A stretch of DNA of 64,000 nt from Actinomycetota bacterium (GCA_003162055.1 PMNA01000021.1:9342-73341); one strand, 5' to 3'; counted from the stretch's first letter, positions 22,804-32,225 are shown. Numbers and translations are program-made. Notes: generated by a model from the letters alone, not told the origin.

Positions 22804-23864
22804 CACTCCGCCTTCGCGCTTCCTTCGCTCACCCGGATGATCTGATCTGCCGGCTCGGGCAGGGCGCCGTCGCTGGTGGCCGTGATGATCGTCTGGCCTA
22901 GACCCTTCAACCTCTCGACCAACGCCTCGCGCCTGCTCATGTCCAACTCTGAGAGTACGTCGTCGAGCAGCAGTAGCGGTGCGCCCGTGTCCCTTTGGGT
23001 CAGCAACTCGGCCTCGGCAAGCAGGAGCGCGAGCACTGCTGTGCGCTGCTCACCCTGCGAACCGAAGGAGCGGAGCTCCCGTCCCCCGGCTAAAGCGACG
23101 ATCTCGTCCAGGTGCGGGCCGGCGCCGGTCGTTCCTCGCTCCAGATCGCGCGCCAGCCGTTGCTCGAGCAGCTGGACAGTGAGCGGCTCGGCTGAGTACT
23201 CGAGCCTGCAATCGCGCAGTCCGAGTGCCTCTCCTACTTCCGCGAAACGCGGCGAGAGCATCTCGATCGAACGCAGGCGCGCTGCTTGTAGAGACGACCC
23301 GAGTACTGCTACCTGCTCGCTCCAGGGCGCGAGCGCTACCTTGCTCGAGAATCCAAGCCCGATCTTTCGCAGGCACGCGTTGCGCTGGCCAAGAGCCTCG
23401 CCGTAGGCGCGCGGAAGACCCGCCCGCGTGGGAAGAAGTCGGCTCAACGTGCGGTCGATATAGGCGCGGCGCACGGCCGGTCCTCCCTTGATCACGACCA
23501 GCCGATCGGGCGTGAACACAAGCGTCGGGAGCTCGTTTCTCAGCTGATCGATCGCCGAGAGCGCGGCCCCGTTCAGACGGACGCGCTTGCCCTCCTTGCG
23601 AACAACCGCAACCTCCACCGTGACGGTGCCACCTCGCCGCTTGGCCTGAAGCGCAACGCGGGCCCCGTCACAGCCGAAGCGAATCAGCTGGGCATCGGCT
23701 CTCGTTCGCGGCGAAAAGGCCTGCGTGCCTACGTGCGCCGCCTCGACCAGATTCGTCTTCCCGGCGCCGTTCGGTCCGGCGACCAGTACGAGCCCATCCT
23801 CCAGCTCAAGTTCGAGGCGCTCATACGAGCGGAAGTCGCGCAGTGTGATTTGGCGAACGCTCAG
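22803..23864 (-). CDS. recF: DNA replication and repair protein RecF with probable CTG start
   Basis: A 353-residue SMC-like ATPase that loads RecA at gaps. Canonical-start ORF calling gives only a 271-residue C-terminal piece from 23618, but the frame is open and clearly RecF-like up to the end of dnaN: VRQITLRDFRSY, then Walker A GPNGAGKT at residues 30-37, the usual RecF position. No ATG, GTG or TTG occurs in that stretch. CTG at 23864-23862 overlaps the dnaN stop (CTGA) exactly like the ATGA/GTGA junctions elsewhere here. The ABC signature and Walker B are seen in RSFGSQGEQRT and LLLLDDVLSELD. Confidence 0.85.
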   Translation of the reverse strand: MSVRQITLRDFRSYERLELELEDGLVLVAGPNGAGKTNLVEAAHVGTQAFSPRTRADAQLIRFGCDGARVALQAKRRGGTVTVEVAVVRKEGKRVRLNGAALSAIDQLRNELPTLVFTPDRLVVIKGGPAVRRAYIDRTLSRLLPTRAGLPRAYGEALGQRNACLRKIGLGFSSKVALAPWSEQVAVLGSSLQAARLRSIEMLSPRFAEVGEALGLRDCRLEYSAEPLTVQLLEQRLARDLERGTTGAGPHLDEIVALAGGRELRSFGSQGEQRTAVLALLLAEAELLTQRDTGAPLLLLDDVLSELDMSRREALVERLKGLGQTIITATSDGALPEPADQIIRVSEGSAKAE

Positions 23865-25015
23865 CCCGCGAGGCGGATCGGCATGATCAGGTACCAGAAG
23901 CTGTCACCCTCCGCGCGAAGGAGCCCGGGACGGATCGGATTGATCAAATTCAGCTCGATCTCGTCGCCTATCACAGATTCGATCCCCTCGCGCAGGAACT
24001 CCGCGTTGAAGCCGATCTCGATCGGCTCGCCGCTGAACGCGACCGGCAACGTCTCGCTTGCCTCTCCGACATCTTGCGTTTGCGCAGAGATCGCCAGCGT
24101 GCCCTCTTCGAAGCGAAGCTTGATCGGGCTGGTTCGCTGCGCCATCACCGCGACGCGGCGTACGACGTCGAGAAACTCGGTCCGTGCCAGCTTGACGGTG
24201 TGCTCGAAAGCCTCGGGGATGAGTTGGTGGTGGCTGGGGAACTGACCGTCGATTCGCCTCGTGCTCAGCGTCGTACCGCCGAGCGAGAAGATCACGTGGT
24301 TGTCCTGAATCGCCAGTTCGAGCTCGCTGCTCGTAGCGGGGATGCGCGCCAGCTCTGCGATCGCGCGGGCCGGCACAATTGCCTCTAACTCCGGCGTATC
24401 GCCGTCGAGCTCGGTCTCCCGAACCGCGAGGCGATAGGAGTCGGTAGCTACCATCGTCAACTTGCGCTTCGACGCGCTGGAGCCGTTCTCGAACTGAATG
24501 AGAATGCCTGTGAGTACCGGCCTCGACTCGTCTCGCGACGCTGCTTTCGCCACGCGGCTCGCTGTGTCGAGAAAGACCTCACGGTTTACTTTGAAGACTC
24601 CCTCCGTAGCCATTTTGGGAAGTCGTGGGAAATCCTCAGTAGTTGAGACATTGAGCCTGTACGCGGCGGCCCCACAGGAGAGACTGATCATTCTCGAGCC
24701 GCTCTCTTGCTCGATCGTTACCTCGCTCTCGCTACTCGGAAGTGATCGACAAGCGTCTACGAACACTCTTCCCGGAACTACACTCGCCCCTTCTCCTTCA
24801 ACGTTTGCCTCCAGCGACGAGGTGATCGCGAGCTCCATGTCGGTCGCAGCGAGATGAACTTGGCCGTTCTCCGCCGTAACGAGAACTCCAGCCAGGACTT
24901 TTACCGCGCTTCGCGACGAAACAGCACGCGCAACCATGGACGCCGTCTCGACGAGTCGCTCTCGGGAGCAGCGAACTTTTATTCCAGAAGTAAGGCTTGT
25001 ATCTGTTTCAATCAT
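23861..25015 (-). CDS. dnaN: DNA polymerase III subunit beta (sliding clamp)
   Basis: A 384-residue ring-forming clamp that tethers polymerase III to DNA. Three clamp domains can be followed, and the protein ends with the usual hydrophobic-pocket segment SFWYLIMPIRLAG. Length is typical. It is separated from dnaA by 186 bp that contain DnaA-box-like words, and its stop overlaps the recF CTG. Confidence 0.96.
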   Translation of the reverse strand: MIETDTSLTSGIKVRCSRERLVETASMVARAVSSRSAVKVLAGVLVTAENGQVHLAATDMELAITSSLEANVEGEGASVVPGRVFVDACRSLPSSESEVTIEQESGSRMISLSCGAAAYRLNVSTTEDFPRLPKMATEGVFKVNREVFLDTASRVAKAASRDESRPVLTGILIQFENGSSASKRKLTMVATDSYRLAVRETELDGDTPELEAIVPARAIAELARIPATSSELELAIQDNHVIFSLGGTTLSTRRIDGQFPSHHQLIPEAFEHTVKLARTEFLDVVRRVAVMAQRTSPIKLRFEEGTLAISAQTQDVGEASETLPVAFSGEPIEIGFNAEFLREGIESVIGDEIELNLINPIRPGLLRAEGDSFWYLIMPIRLAG

Positions 25016-25170
25016 GAGAAGTTTTTCTTGTAGTCATAGTAAGGCCTGTTAGGAGCGAGGAAACCAGGTCCAACGCCGCGCCAGAAGAGGGATTCTCCTG
25101 AGGACTACGGCTGGGGAGAAGTAAAGCAGAACCAGAAGAACTCAAACACGTCTCGCGAGAAACAGGTGAT

Positions 25171-25189
25171 CTATCCACAATCATCCACC
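25171..25189 (+). promoter_or_regulatory. DnaA-box-like words in the dnaA-dnaN gap
   Basis: CTATCCACA (25171-25179) differs from the TTATCCACA consensus by one base, and TCATCCACC (25181-25189) by two. They could be secondary DnaA sites for origin function or dnaN control. The rest of the 186-bp gap holds no gene. Confidence 0.5.
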
Positions 25190-25201
25190 GGGACCCCACA
25201 G

Positions 25202-26587
25202 TTAACGCACCTGCTTAATACGTGCTGTGAGCTCTTGGACGAGGTTGTAGACGGAGCGATCTTCCTTTATTAGGCGCGCGATCTTCGAAGTCGCGTGAAT
25301 AACCGTGGTGTGGTCGCGACCACCAAACTCCTTACCGATCTTCGGCAGAGAAGAGTCCGTCAACTCGCGGGAGAGGTACATGGCGACCTGGCGCGGATAG
25401 ACGATGTTCTGCGAGCGCCTGTCACTACACAGCTCGGTGAGAGAGAGGCCAAAACGCCCAGCCACCTCTTCCTGGATGTGGTGGATACTCACTTCTGCCG
25501 CTTCTGGAGGGAAGACGTCTTTCAAAACCTCCTGGGCCAACTCAACCGTCATTAGGCGCCCGGTCAATGAAGAGAAGGCAACGACTCGCGTTAGCGCACC
25601 CTCGAGCTCGCGGATATTCGACGAGATGAGACTGGCAATGAACGTAAGGACCTGAGGATCGGGAACATGTATGCCCTCGGTGTGAACCTTCTTCCGCAGG
25701 ATCGCAATCCGCGTCTCGAGATCGGGCGGTTGGATATCGGTGATCAGGCCCCACTCGAAGCGCGAGCGCAGGCGGGGCTCGAGCGTTGCAAGCTCGCGGG
25801 GTGGTCGGTCGGATGAGAGCACAACCTGGCTACCGGCCTCAAAAAGTGCATTGAAGGTGTGGAAGAACTCTTCCTGAATTCGCTCCTTGCCCTCGAAGAA
25901 CTGCAGGTCGTCGACCAGCAATACGTCGTAGTGGCGATAACGCTGCTTGAAGCTGTCGATGCGCTTGTCCCGCAGCGAGTCGATGAAGTCGTTCATGAAA
26001 CTCTCACTGGTGACGTAGAAAACGCTCATATTGCGTGAGTGCTCGGAGACGTAGTGGGCAATGGCGTGCAAGAGGTGGGTCTTGCCGAGCCCCGTGCCGC
26101 CGTAGATGAAGAGCGGGTTGTAGGCGCGAGCGGGTCGCTCGGCAACGGCAAGGGCGGCCGCATGTGCGAAGCGGTTTGAGGAGCCGATGATGAAGAGGTC
26201 GAAGGTGTACTTGGGGTTGACGCCCGTGGGGGATGTGCCGACCTCGTCTCGCTCTACTTCGCTAGTGACAGGCTCGGGCGCCGACTTCTCGGCGACCAGA
26301 GTTTCGAGAGGATCCACCACCGAGAGCAGGACGCCACATTCATGTCCGACGAGATCTTTGACGGTGGCGCGGAGAAGGTCGAGAAAGTGTCCCTCGATCC
26401 ACTCGCGCGTGAACTCGTTGGGCACCGATACGACGAAGAAGTCGTCGTTCAACTCGCTTCCTTCCGCAGCCCCGAACCAGGTCTGAAAAGTAGCTTCGCT
26501 CAAAGCTTCGCGCAGCCGCTCGGCGACCGCGGCCCAAAGTCTCTCGGCGTTGTCCAGGAGTGAGGGTTCCACGTATTTTCCGTCCAA
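25202..26587 (-). CDS. dnaA: Chromosomal replication initiator protein DnaA
   Basis: A 461-residue AAA+ initiator that binds DnaA boxes and unwinds oriC. Domain I (residues 1-90), a short linker, the AAA+ domain with Walker [12 protein letters not shown] (163-173), Walker [13 protein letters not shown] and sensor residues, then the C-terminal DNA-binding domain with the signature [16 protein letters not shown]. Linker domain II is short. The gene reads away from the candidate origin immediately upstream. Confidence 0.97.
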   Translation of the reverse strand: MDGKYVEPSLLDNAERLWAAVAERLREALSEATFQTWFGAAEGSELNDDFFVVSVPNEFTREWIEGHFLDLLRATVKDLVGHECGVLLSVVDPLETLVAEKSAPEPVTSEVERDEVGTSPTGVNPKYTFDLFIIGSSNRFAHAAALAVAERPARAYNPLFIYGGTGLGKTHLLHAIAHYVSEHSRNMSVFYVTSESFMNDFIDSLRDKRIDSFKQRYRHYDVLLVDDLQFFEGKERIQEEFFHTFNALFEAGSQVVLSSDRPPRELATLEPRLRSRFEWGLITDIQPPDLETRIAILRKKVHTEGIHVPDPQVLTFIASLISSNIRELEGALTRVVAFSSLTGRLMTVELAQEVLKDVFPPEAAEVSIHHIQEEVAGRFGLSLTELCSDRRSQNIVYPRQVAMYLSRELTDSSLPKIGKEFGGRDHTTVIHATSKIARLIKEDRSVYNLVQELTARIKQVR

Positions 26588-26639
26588 CCGCCGACCAAGG
26601 CGGAAGAGCGAGCATATCAGCGCCGAGGCGGCCTAACAA

Positions 26640-26810
26640 CGGGCATTTATCCACAGCATGGTGAGCGCAGATGTATGCGTTAAGCAGGGGTTTCAGTGCG
26701 TCCACACCGTAATCCACAGGTGTGGAGAACCGTCTCGCAAGAGGGTCGTTATAGACCGCGATGCGGGAAGAAAGCCGATTGCGACAGAGAGGGCGAGACT
26801 GTGGATAACT
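26640..26810. other. oriC: Candidate origin of replication (oriC)
   Basis: The 298 bp between divergent dnaA and rpmH contain two perfect DnaA boxes in opposite orientation, TTATCCACA at 26647-26655 and TGTGGATAA at 26800-26808, plus near-matches TAATCCACA (26710-26718) and TGTGGAGAA (26721-26729). Genes on either side point away from this region. A likely rpmH -10 element TATACT is at 26831-26836. No strongly AT-rich unwinding element is obvious. Confidence 0.8.
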
Positions 26811-26885
26811 TCTTCCCTGCGGGCCTCGTCTATACTGGCGCTCGCCCGTAGAACGGGCACTCACCTCTCTAGGATCTGCAAAACC

Positions 26886-27020
26886 GTGAAGCGCACATAT
26901 CAGCCAAACGTACGCCGCCGGAAGAAAAAGCACGGCTTCCGTGCGCGCATGAAGACGCGGGCCGGGCGCGTGGTCCTAAAGCGTCGGCGAGCTCGTGGTC
27001 GCAAGCGGCTATCCGCATAG
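26886..27020 (+). CDS. rpmH: 50S ribosomal protein L34
   Basis: A 44-residue, very basic ribosomal protein. [21 protein letters not shown] is the family signature. The start is GTG 26886. It is the first gene rightward from the origin and precedes rnpA, an arrangement conserved in nearly all bacteria. Confidence 0.97.
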   Translation: MKRTYQPNVRRRKKKHGFRARMKTRAGRVVLKRRRARGRKRLSA

Positions 27021-27038
27021 CTCGGACGGGCTCGCAAA

Positions 27039-27380
27039 GTGGAACGCCGGCACCGCCTCTCGCGCTCGCGTGATTTTGACAATGTCTACCGCCATGGCCG
27101 ATCGACAGCAACTCGCTTCTTCACGCTGCACGCGTTTCCGCGCGCTGACACAGACAGCGAATCGCGCCTGGGGCTGGCCATCCCTAAAAGCGTCGGCTCG
27201 GCCGTCAAGCGCAACCGGCTCAAGCGCATGCTGCGGGAAGTATGGATCTTGAACGAGCGCGGAACAGGCTTCGATTACGTGCTCGTGGCGCGGCCCGGCC
27301 TGGTCGAGGCCATGGAGGCGCACGGCTTCGACTGGCTCGGCGAGCAGGTCGACGAAATGCTGGAGAAGGCGGGCTCGTGA
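27039..27380 (+). CDS. rnpA: Ribonuclease P protein component
   Basis: A 113-residue protein subunit of RNase P, which matures the 5' ends of tRNAs together with the catalytic RNA. It begins at GTG 27039 with RRHRLSRSRDFDNVYRHG and has the RNR-like basic motif AVKRNRLKRMLREVW. It overlaps yidD (GTGA). Confidence 0.94.
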   Translation: MERRHRLSRSRDFDNVYRHGRSTATRFFTLHAFPRADTDSESRLGLAIPKSVGSAVKRNRLKRMLREVWILNERGTGFDYVLVARPGLVEAMEAHGFDWLGEQVDEMLEKAGS

Positions 27381-27640
27381 AGTACCCAGCGATCGCACTC
27401 GTCTACCTGTACCGCTACACGCTCGGGCTGCTCTTCCCGGCGAGCTGCAAGTACTACCCGTCCTGCTCGAGCTATGCGATCGAGGTGCTCAGGCGCTACG
27501 GCTTCGTCCGCGGGACGCTGCTGACCGGCTGGCGGCTGCTGCGCTGTAACCCCTGGAGCGCGGGCGGAGTTGACCTGCCCGAAGACGCGTGTCTGTTCGG
27601 GCGGCCCTTGCATCACCTGCACGAAGGGCAGCTGACGTGA
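27377..27640 (+). CDS. yidD: Membrane protein insertion efficiency factor YidD
   Basis: An 87-residue YidD protein that assists YidC at the membrane. Conserved features are CKYYPSCSSYAIEVLRRYG and the RLLRCNPW segment. The start is GTG 27377, overlapping the rnpA stop; its own stop overlaps the yidC GTG. A C-terminal His-rich stretch (HHLHEG) is normal for the family. Confidence 0.93.
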   Translation: MKYPAIALVYLYRYTLGLLFPASCKYYPSCSSYAIEVLRRYGFVRGTLLTGWRLLRCNPWSAGGVDLPEDACLFGRPLHHLHEGQLT

Positions 27641-28488
27641 CCCTGCTCGCCGTCACGGGTTTCCTAAACCCGCTCAAGGAACTCTTCCGCTCCATCCTCG
27701 ACTGGCTGCATGCCACCGGCCATCTCCCCTGGGGCTGGGCGATCGTAGTGCTGACGGTGATCGTCCGCATCGTGATCGTCCCGCTCACCGTCAAGCAGAT
27801 CCACTCGATGCAGAGCCTGCAGATGCACGCTCCGGAGATGAAGGAGATCCAGCAGCGCTACAAGGGCGACAAACAGCGCCAGCAGCAGGAGCTGATGCGC
27901 TTCTACAAGGAAAACAACATCAACCCGATGGCCTCCTGCCTGCCGATGCTGGTGCAGTTCCCGATCTTCATCGCTCTCTTCTATGTCCTAAAGGGCTTTA
28001 ACAAGCATCTCCCCTGCCCGGGCCATCCGATCCCTGCGAGTGGCCCGCATAATTTCTGCGTAGCGCGCGGCGATTTTTCCTGGCTCGGTCACGGCTTCTT
28101 CCCCAACATCGCCGCCCCCATCACGTCGCATTGGAGCGGCTACCTACTACTGGCGATCTACGTTGGCAGCCAGGTCGCTTCGACCCACTTCATGTCGGGC
28201 TCGGCGCAAAAGTCGCAGCGGATCATGATGATGGTGCTGCCCTTCGTGATCCTGCCTTTCATCCTCAGGTTCCAGGTCGGTCTGCTCATCTACTGGACGA
28301 CGACAAACCTCTGGACGGTTGGTCAGGGGCTGATCACGCGCAGCTTGATCCCCAAGGCTCCGCCGCCGGCGAAGAGAACGTCGCGCACGCCGTCCGCGGC
28401 GGCAAAACAAGCTGAAGCGCAGGCGAAGCCGCGATCTCCGCAACCGCCGCGACGTGTCAAGCGCAAGAAAAAGGGCGGCCGCAGGTGA
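27637..28488 (+). CDS. yidC: Membrane protein insertase YidC (Oxa1 family)
   Basis: A 283-residue inner-membrane insertase with about five membrane segments and no large periplasmic domain, the form seen in Gram-positive bacteria and actinobacteria. Helix 1 (near residues 28-48) holds the groove Arg in VIVRIVIVPLTVKQI; the coiled cytoplasmic loop has YKGDKQRQQQELMRFYKE, and NPMASCLPMLVQFPIFIALF follows. The C-terminal tail is Lys/Arg-rich and probably touches the ribosome. GTG start overlapping yidD. Confidence 0.94.
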   Translation: MTLLAVTGFLNPLKELFRSILDWLHATGHLPWGWAIVVLTVIVRIVIVPLTVKQIHSMQSLQMHAPEMKEIQQRYKGDKQRQQQELMRFYKENNINPMASCLPMLVQFPIFIALFYVLKGFNKHLPCPGHPIPASGPHNFCVARGDFSWLGHGFFPNIAAPITSHWSGYLLLAIYVGSQVASTHFMSGSAQKSQRIMMMVLPFVILPFILRFQVGLLIYWTTTNLWTVGQGLITRSLIPKAPPPAKRTSRTPSAAAKQAEAQAKPRSPQPPRRVKRKKKGGRR

Positions 28489-29162
28489 CAGAAGAGCTGC
28501 ACGTCGAGGCCGAAGGTGCCGACGCCGAAGAAGCCCGCGCCCGCGCACTGGCCGAGATAAAGAGGCAGGTGCCGTGGATCGACGCGGAGTCCATCTCGGT
28601 GCAGGTGGTAGAAGAAGGCGAGCGAGGACTTTTAGGCATCGGCACGCGTCCGGCGCGAGCGGTGGCCTTCGCGCAGGTCCCCGATCCCCCGGCTCGCGAC
28701 GAGAGCGAGCTCGTATCTTCACTGCGTGCCTACGCGGAATCGATCGTGCGCGCCATCGCGCCGGATACGCAGGTCGAGCTGAGCGAAGACGACGAGACGG
28801 TGAATATCAGCTTCTCGGGCGGCGACCTCGGCGTTTTGATCGGGCGCCGCGGCCAGACGGTCGACGCAATCGAGCAGATCGCAAACGCGATAGTCCACCG
28901 GCAGATCGGCGTCGGCGGGAAGCGGGCGTCGGTTGATGCAGGCGGATACCGCGAGCGCCAGAAAGCCGCTCTCAGCTACGCGGCCCTGCAGGCCGCAAAG
29001 CGCGTTATTGCAAGCGGCGAGCCGCAGGCTCTGGAGCCGATGAGCGCCTACGAGCGCCGGCTTGTGCACGAGCGCCTGAAGGGCTACGCGGGAGTGGCCA
29101 CGGCGAGCGAGGGAAACGACCCGAGCCGTTACGTGGTCGTGCTGCCGGCGGATGCCGACTGA
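28485..29162 (+). CDS. jag: Jag/KhpB RNA-binding protein
   Basis: A 225-residue protein with a Jag N-terminal domain (residues about 1-55, GERGLLGIGTRPAR), a KH domain with the loop GVLIGRRGQTVDAIEQ (about 112-127), and a C-terminal R3H domain (PMSAYERRLVHERL). KhpB-type proteins bind RNA and influence cell division and envelope synthesis. The GTG start overlaps the yidC stop; its end overlaps rsmG by 11 bp. Confidence 0.92.
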   Translation: MTEELHVEAEGADAEEARARALAEIKRQVPWIDAESISVQVVEEGERGLLGIGTRPARAVAFAQVPDPPARDESELVSSLRAYAESIVRAIAPDTQVELSEDDETVNISFSGGDLGVLIGRRGQTVDAIEQIANAIVHRQIGVGGKRASVDAGGYRERQKAALSYAALQAAKRVIASGEPQALEPMSAYERRLVHERLKGYAGVATASEGNDPSRYVVVLPADAD

Positions 29163-29766
29163 ACTCGATCCACGGCTCGAACGCTGGCTCGACGCGCTGC
29201 TCGATACGCCTGGACTAACCGCAATCCGCGAACGTGAGCAGGCCAGGCGCGAGCACGTGCTCGACAGCCTGCAGGCGGTACCGTTCGTCGAACACTTCGA
29301 GGGCCCGATCGCCGATGTCGGCTCGGGTGGAGGAGCGCCGGGGATACCGCTGGCAGCCGTCTTTCCCGAGCGCACGGTGACGCTGATCGAGTCGCAGGCG
29401 CGCAAAGCTCGCTTTCTCGAGCGCTTCCGGGGCGACTTCCCGAATCTGCGGGTTGTTTGCGGTCGCGCCGAAGAGCAGGAGGTCGATGTTTTCGGCGTGG
29501 TTGTGGCCAAGGCGCTGGCTCCGCCGCCGGTGGCGCTGGAGTGGTGCCTGCCGCTCGTTCGACCCGGTGGCGCCGCGATTCTCTTCGTCGGTGCGCTCGG
29601 GCAGGATCTGGCCGGGGTGGCGAAACGGCTCGGCGGCGGAGTGCCCGAGTCGCATCCAGTCGAAGGCGCTCGAGAGCGCCGATTAATGGTCGTTCCGAAG
29701 CTCGAGCCGACACCGCCGGGATTTCCGCGCCGAGCGGGAATGGCAAGAAAAAGACCACTGATCTGA
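29152..29766 (+). CDS. rsmG: 16S rRNA (guanine-N7) methyltransferase RsmG
   Basis: A 204-residue SAM-dependent methyltransferase that modifies G527 of 16S rRNA. The SAM-binding motif is DVGSGGGAPGIPLA near residues 54-67, followed by LIESQARKARFLERF. Length fits the family. It overlaps jag and is followed by parA after 39 bp. mnmG, often a neighbour in other phyla, is absent. Confidence 0.94.
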   Translation: MPTELDPRLERWLDALLDTPGLTAIREREQARREHVLDSLQAVPFVEHFEGPIADVGSGGGAPGIPLAAVFPERTVTLIESQARKARFLERFRGDFPNLRVVCGRAEEQEVDVFGVVVAKALAPPPVALEWCLPLVRPGGAAILFVGALGQDLAGVAKRLGGGVPESHPVEGARERRLMVVPKLEPTPPGFPRRAGMARKRPLI

Positions 29767-29805
29767 GCCGCTGAGCCTGTCCGTGCTCGCCAGTAGAGTG
29801 GGGAC

Positions 29806-30561
29806 GTGCCCGGCCATATCTACGCGCTCGCAAATCAGAAAGGCGGCGTCGGTAAGACGACGACGGCGATCAACCTCGCGGCCTGCTTGGCGGAGGCCGG
29901 AGAGCCGTCGCTGGTGGTCGATCTCGACCCGCAGGCAAACGCCACCTCGGGCCTGGGCGCGCGCGCGAACGGCACTTCTTCCTACGACCTGCTCGACGGC
30001 GCCCCGTTAGATGAACTGGTCAAGCGCACCCGCTTCGCCAACCTCGACCTCGTTCCGGCCAAGCCCGACCTCGCGGGCGCCGTGGTCGAGCTCGCCCAGC
30101 GCACCGGCGGCGATCGCTATCTGGCCGACTCGCTGGCCGAGGCCACCGCTCGCTATCACTTCGTCTTCCTGGACTGCCCGCCCTCGCTCGGCCCGCTGAC
30201 GGTGAACGCGCTCGCCGCCGCCGACCGCGTTCTGGTACCGGTGCAGGCCGAGTACTACGCGCTCGAGGGCCTGTCGCAGCTGATGCGCTCGATCGAGCTG
30301 GTTCGCCGCAGTCTCAATCCGCGCCTGGCCATCGGTGGGGTGTTGCTGACGATGGTGGACGGACGAACAAGACTTTCGGCCGATGTTTCCGCGGAGGTTC
30401 GGCGACACTTCGGGGAGCTGGTCTTCAAGACGGCCGTGCCGCGCTCAGTGCGGCTGGCCGAGGCGCCGAGCTTTGGGCTGCCGGCGATAGTTCACGACCG
30501 GCGTTCCTCGGGCGCCGAGGCTTACTGGAAGGTGGCGATGGAGCTTGTCGAGCGTGCCTAA
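29806..30561 (+). CDS. parA: Chromosome partitioning ATPase ParA
   Basis: A 251-residue ParA/MinD-family ATPase. The deviant Walker A KGGVGKTTT is at residues 12-20; the Walker A' DLDPQANATSGLG and Walker B FVFLDCPPSLGPL follow. It works with ParB bound at parS to move new origins. GTG start. It overlaps parB by about 8 bp. Confidence 0.95.
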   Translation: MPGHIYALANQKGGVGKTTTAINLAACLAEAGEPSLVVDLDPQANATSGLGARANGTSSYDLLDGAPLDELVKRTRFANLDLVPAKPDLAGAVVELAQRTGGDRYLADSLAEATARYHFVFLDCPPSLGPLTVNALAAADRVLVPVQAEYYALEGLSQLMRSIELVRRSLNPRLAIGGVLLTMVDGRTRLSADVSAEVRRHFGELVFKTAVPRSVRLAEAPSFGLPAIVHDRRSSGAEAYWKVAMELVERA

Positions 30562-31408
30562 CAACGGCCGTGCCAAACGACGCGGGCTCGGGCGCGGGCT
30601 CGAGGTGCTGGTCGGCGGCGCCGGCGAGTCGGAGCTCGTGCACCTGCCGCTGGAGATGATCCACGCCAACCCGCGCCAGCCGCGCAAGTCGTTCGATAGC
30701 GATGCCGCCATCGGGTTGGCCGCTTCGGTCAAGGCCCAGGGCCTGCTGCAACCGCTGCTGGTGCGTCGGCGCGAAGAGGGCGGCTACGAGCTGATCGCCG
30801 GTGAGCGACGGCTGCGCGCCGCGCGCGAGGCCGGGCTGGCCACGGTACCGGCCGTTGTGCGCGAGGCCGGCGATCGCGAGAGTCTTGTCCTGGGGCTGGT
30901 CGAGAACGTCGCCCGCGAGCAGCTCTCGCCGCTGGAGGAATCGCGCGCCTACGCCGTACTGCTCGACGAGTTTGGGCTTGCGCTGGGCGAGATCGCGGAG
31001 CGGGTCGGGCGCTCGAAGCCGTCGGTCTCGAACCGGCTGCGCCTGCTCGAACTGCCCGACGAGGTTTTGCAGATGCTCTCCTCCGGCGAGCTGAGCGAGG
31101 GCCACGCCCGCGCCATTCTCGCTCTCCCCGACCACGACGAGCGCAAGGCTCTAGCCCGCCGCGCCGCCAAGACCGGAATGTCCGTGCGCCAGGTCGAGCA
31201 AGCTGCCCGCGACGGCGGCGCCCCGCGCCAACGACGTCCCCGCCCCACCCCGGTCGATCCCGCTCTCGCCGCACGCGCCGCCGCGGCCGCGGAGAAACTG
31301 ACCGGCTTCAACGCCTGCGTCAACCCCGGCAAGCTCGAGATTCGCTTCGAGAGCGAGACCGAGCTGGCCGAGCTGGTCGAAGTGCTCGAGCGAGCCGCTC
31401 GAGGCTGA
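30554..31408 (+). CDS. parB: Chromosome partitioning protein ParB
   Basis: A 284-residue parS-binding CTPase. The N-terminus (AKRRGLGRGLE) contacts ParA; the ParB/Srx domain has NPRQPRKSFD, GERRLRAAREAG and ENVAREQLSPLEE, and the helix-turn-helix includes GRSKPSVSNRLRLLELP. A C-terminal dimerisation segment ends the protein. I chose GTG 30554; TTG 30545 is an alternative. Inside the window the only candidate parS-like palindrome is at 45902. Confidence 0.95.
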   Translation: MPNNGRAKRRGLGRGLEVLVGGAGESELVHLPLEMIHANPRQPRKSFDSDAAIGLAASVKAQGLLQPLLVRRREEGGYELIAGERRLRAAREAGLATVPAVVREAGDRESLVLGLVENVAREQLSPLEESRAYAVLLDEFGLALGEIAERVGRSKPSVSNRLRLLELPDEVLQMLSSGELSEGHARAILALPDHDERKALARRAAKTGMSVRQVEQAARDGGAPRQRRPRPTPVDPALAARAAAAAEKLTGFNACVNPGKLEIRFESETELAELVEVLERAARG

Positions 31409-31426
31409 TCTAGAGCCGACGCCGCT

Positions 31427-32206
31427 TCAGCCCGTGATCGTTACCGGCGTGCCAGGGCCGACGTGGGCAGCGAGCCAGCTGATCGCAGCGCTGTTAAGGC
31501 GCACGCAGCCGTGGGAGACGGCGCTGCCGAGTGTGCCGCCGACGTTCGCCAGCCCGTGCATGGCGATCTGGCCGGAACCGCCCTCGAACTGCTGTAGGAC
31601 GTTGGAGCGAGCGCTCAACGCGAGCGCATACGGCGCCCCCACGGCGCCCGGTCGTAACCGGATGGATTCCTCGACGAAAAACCTGCCGAGCGGGGTCGGT
31701 GTAGAGGGTCTTCCCACGATCGCTCTGAAGGCACGCACCGGGCGTGCGTGCTTGTAGACGATTACGCGTCGTCTGGAGGTGTCGATGACAATATGCCAGC
31801 GCGTCGTCGCGAGGACCGTCGCGCGTTTCCTAATCCAGCCCGTACGCCCATTCGGGCGCCCGGGAAGCTCTACGTGCAACCACCGGAGCCCGTCGGCGCT
31901 CGTCTTTTGGCCAAGGATGGGAAGCACGGTTCGCTCATCTGTGATCGGTCGCCGCGCCCGCACGTAGTACGCGGCTGCCGCGTGCCTAAAGGGTCGTGAC
32001 AGCGCCTCATGAGGTCTGAACAGAACCGCCAGTTTCTGGCTCGGCTTTACGACCACTATCGTCACGGCCGCCGCCGGCGCTGCCCCCACCGCGCTCATGG
32101 ACGTCGCGGCAAGCAGAACCAGCGACGCCAGCAGCACAGTGCGGCAGGAGCGGGGCGATCGTGCCGCCCGCCCCTGCCAGTTTTCGGTTCGTGTGCCGAA
32201 CACCAT
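31427..32206 (-). CDS. L,D-transpeptidase (YkuD family), secreted
   Basis: A 259-residue protein with a hydrophobic signal segment (about residues 25-47), an SH3-like region (about 75-130) and a C-terminal YkuD domain. The catalytic motif is complete: HGLANVGGTLGSAVSHGCVRLN, with His and the nucleophile Cys. These enzymes form 3-3 peptidoglycan cross-links. The gene is convergent with parB and lies 19 bp after the DUF3494 gene, so the two may be co-transcribed. Confidence 0.88.
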   Translation of the reverse strand: MVFGTRTENWQGRAARSPRSCRTVLLASLVLLAATSMSAVGAAPAAAVTIVVVKPSQKLAVLFRPHEALSRPFRHAAAAYYVRARRPITDERTVLPILGQKTSADGLRWLHVELPGRPNGRTGWIRKRATVLATTRWHIVIDTSRRRVIVYKHARPVRAFRAIVGRPSTPTPLGRFFVEESIRLRPGAVGAPYALALSARSNVLQQFEGGSGQIAMHGLANVGGTLGSAVSHGCVRLNSAAISWLAAHVGPGTPVTITG

Positions 32207-32225
32207 TCGCTGGTACGCCTTCCTG

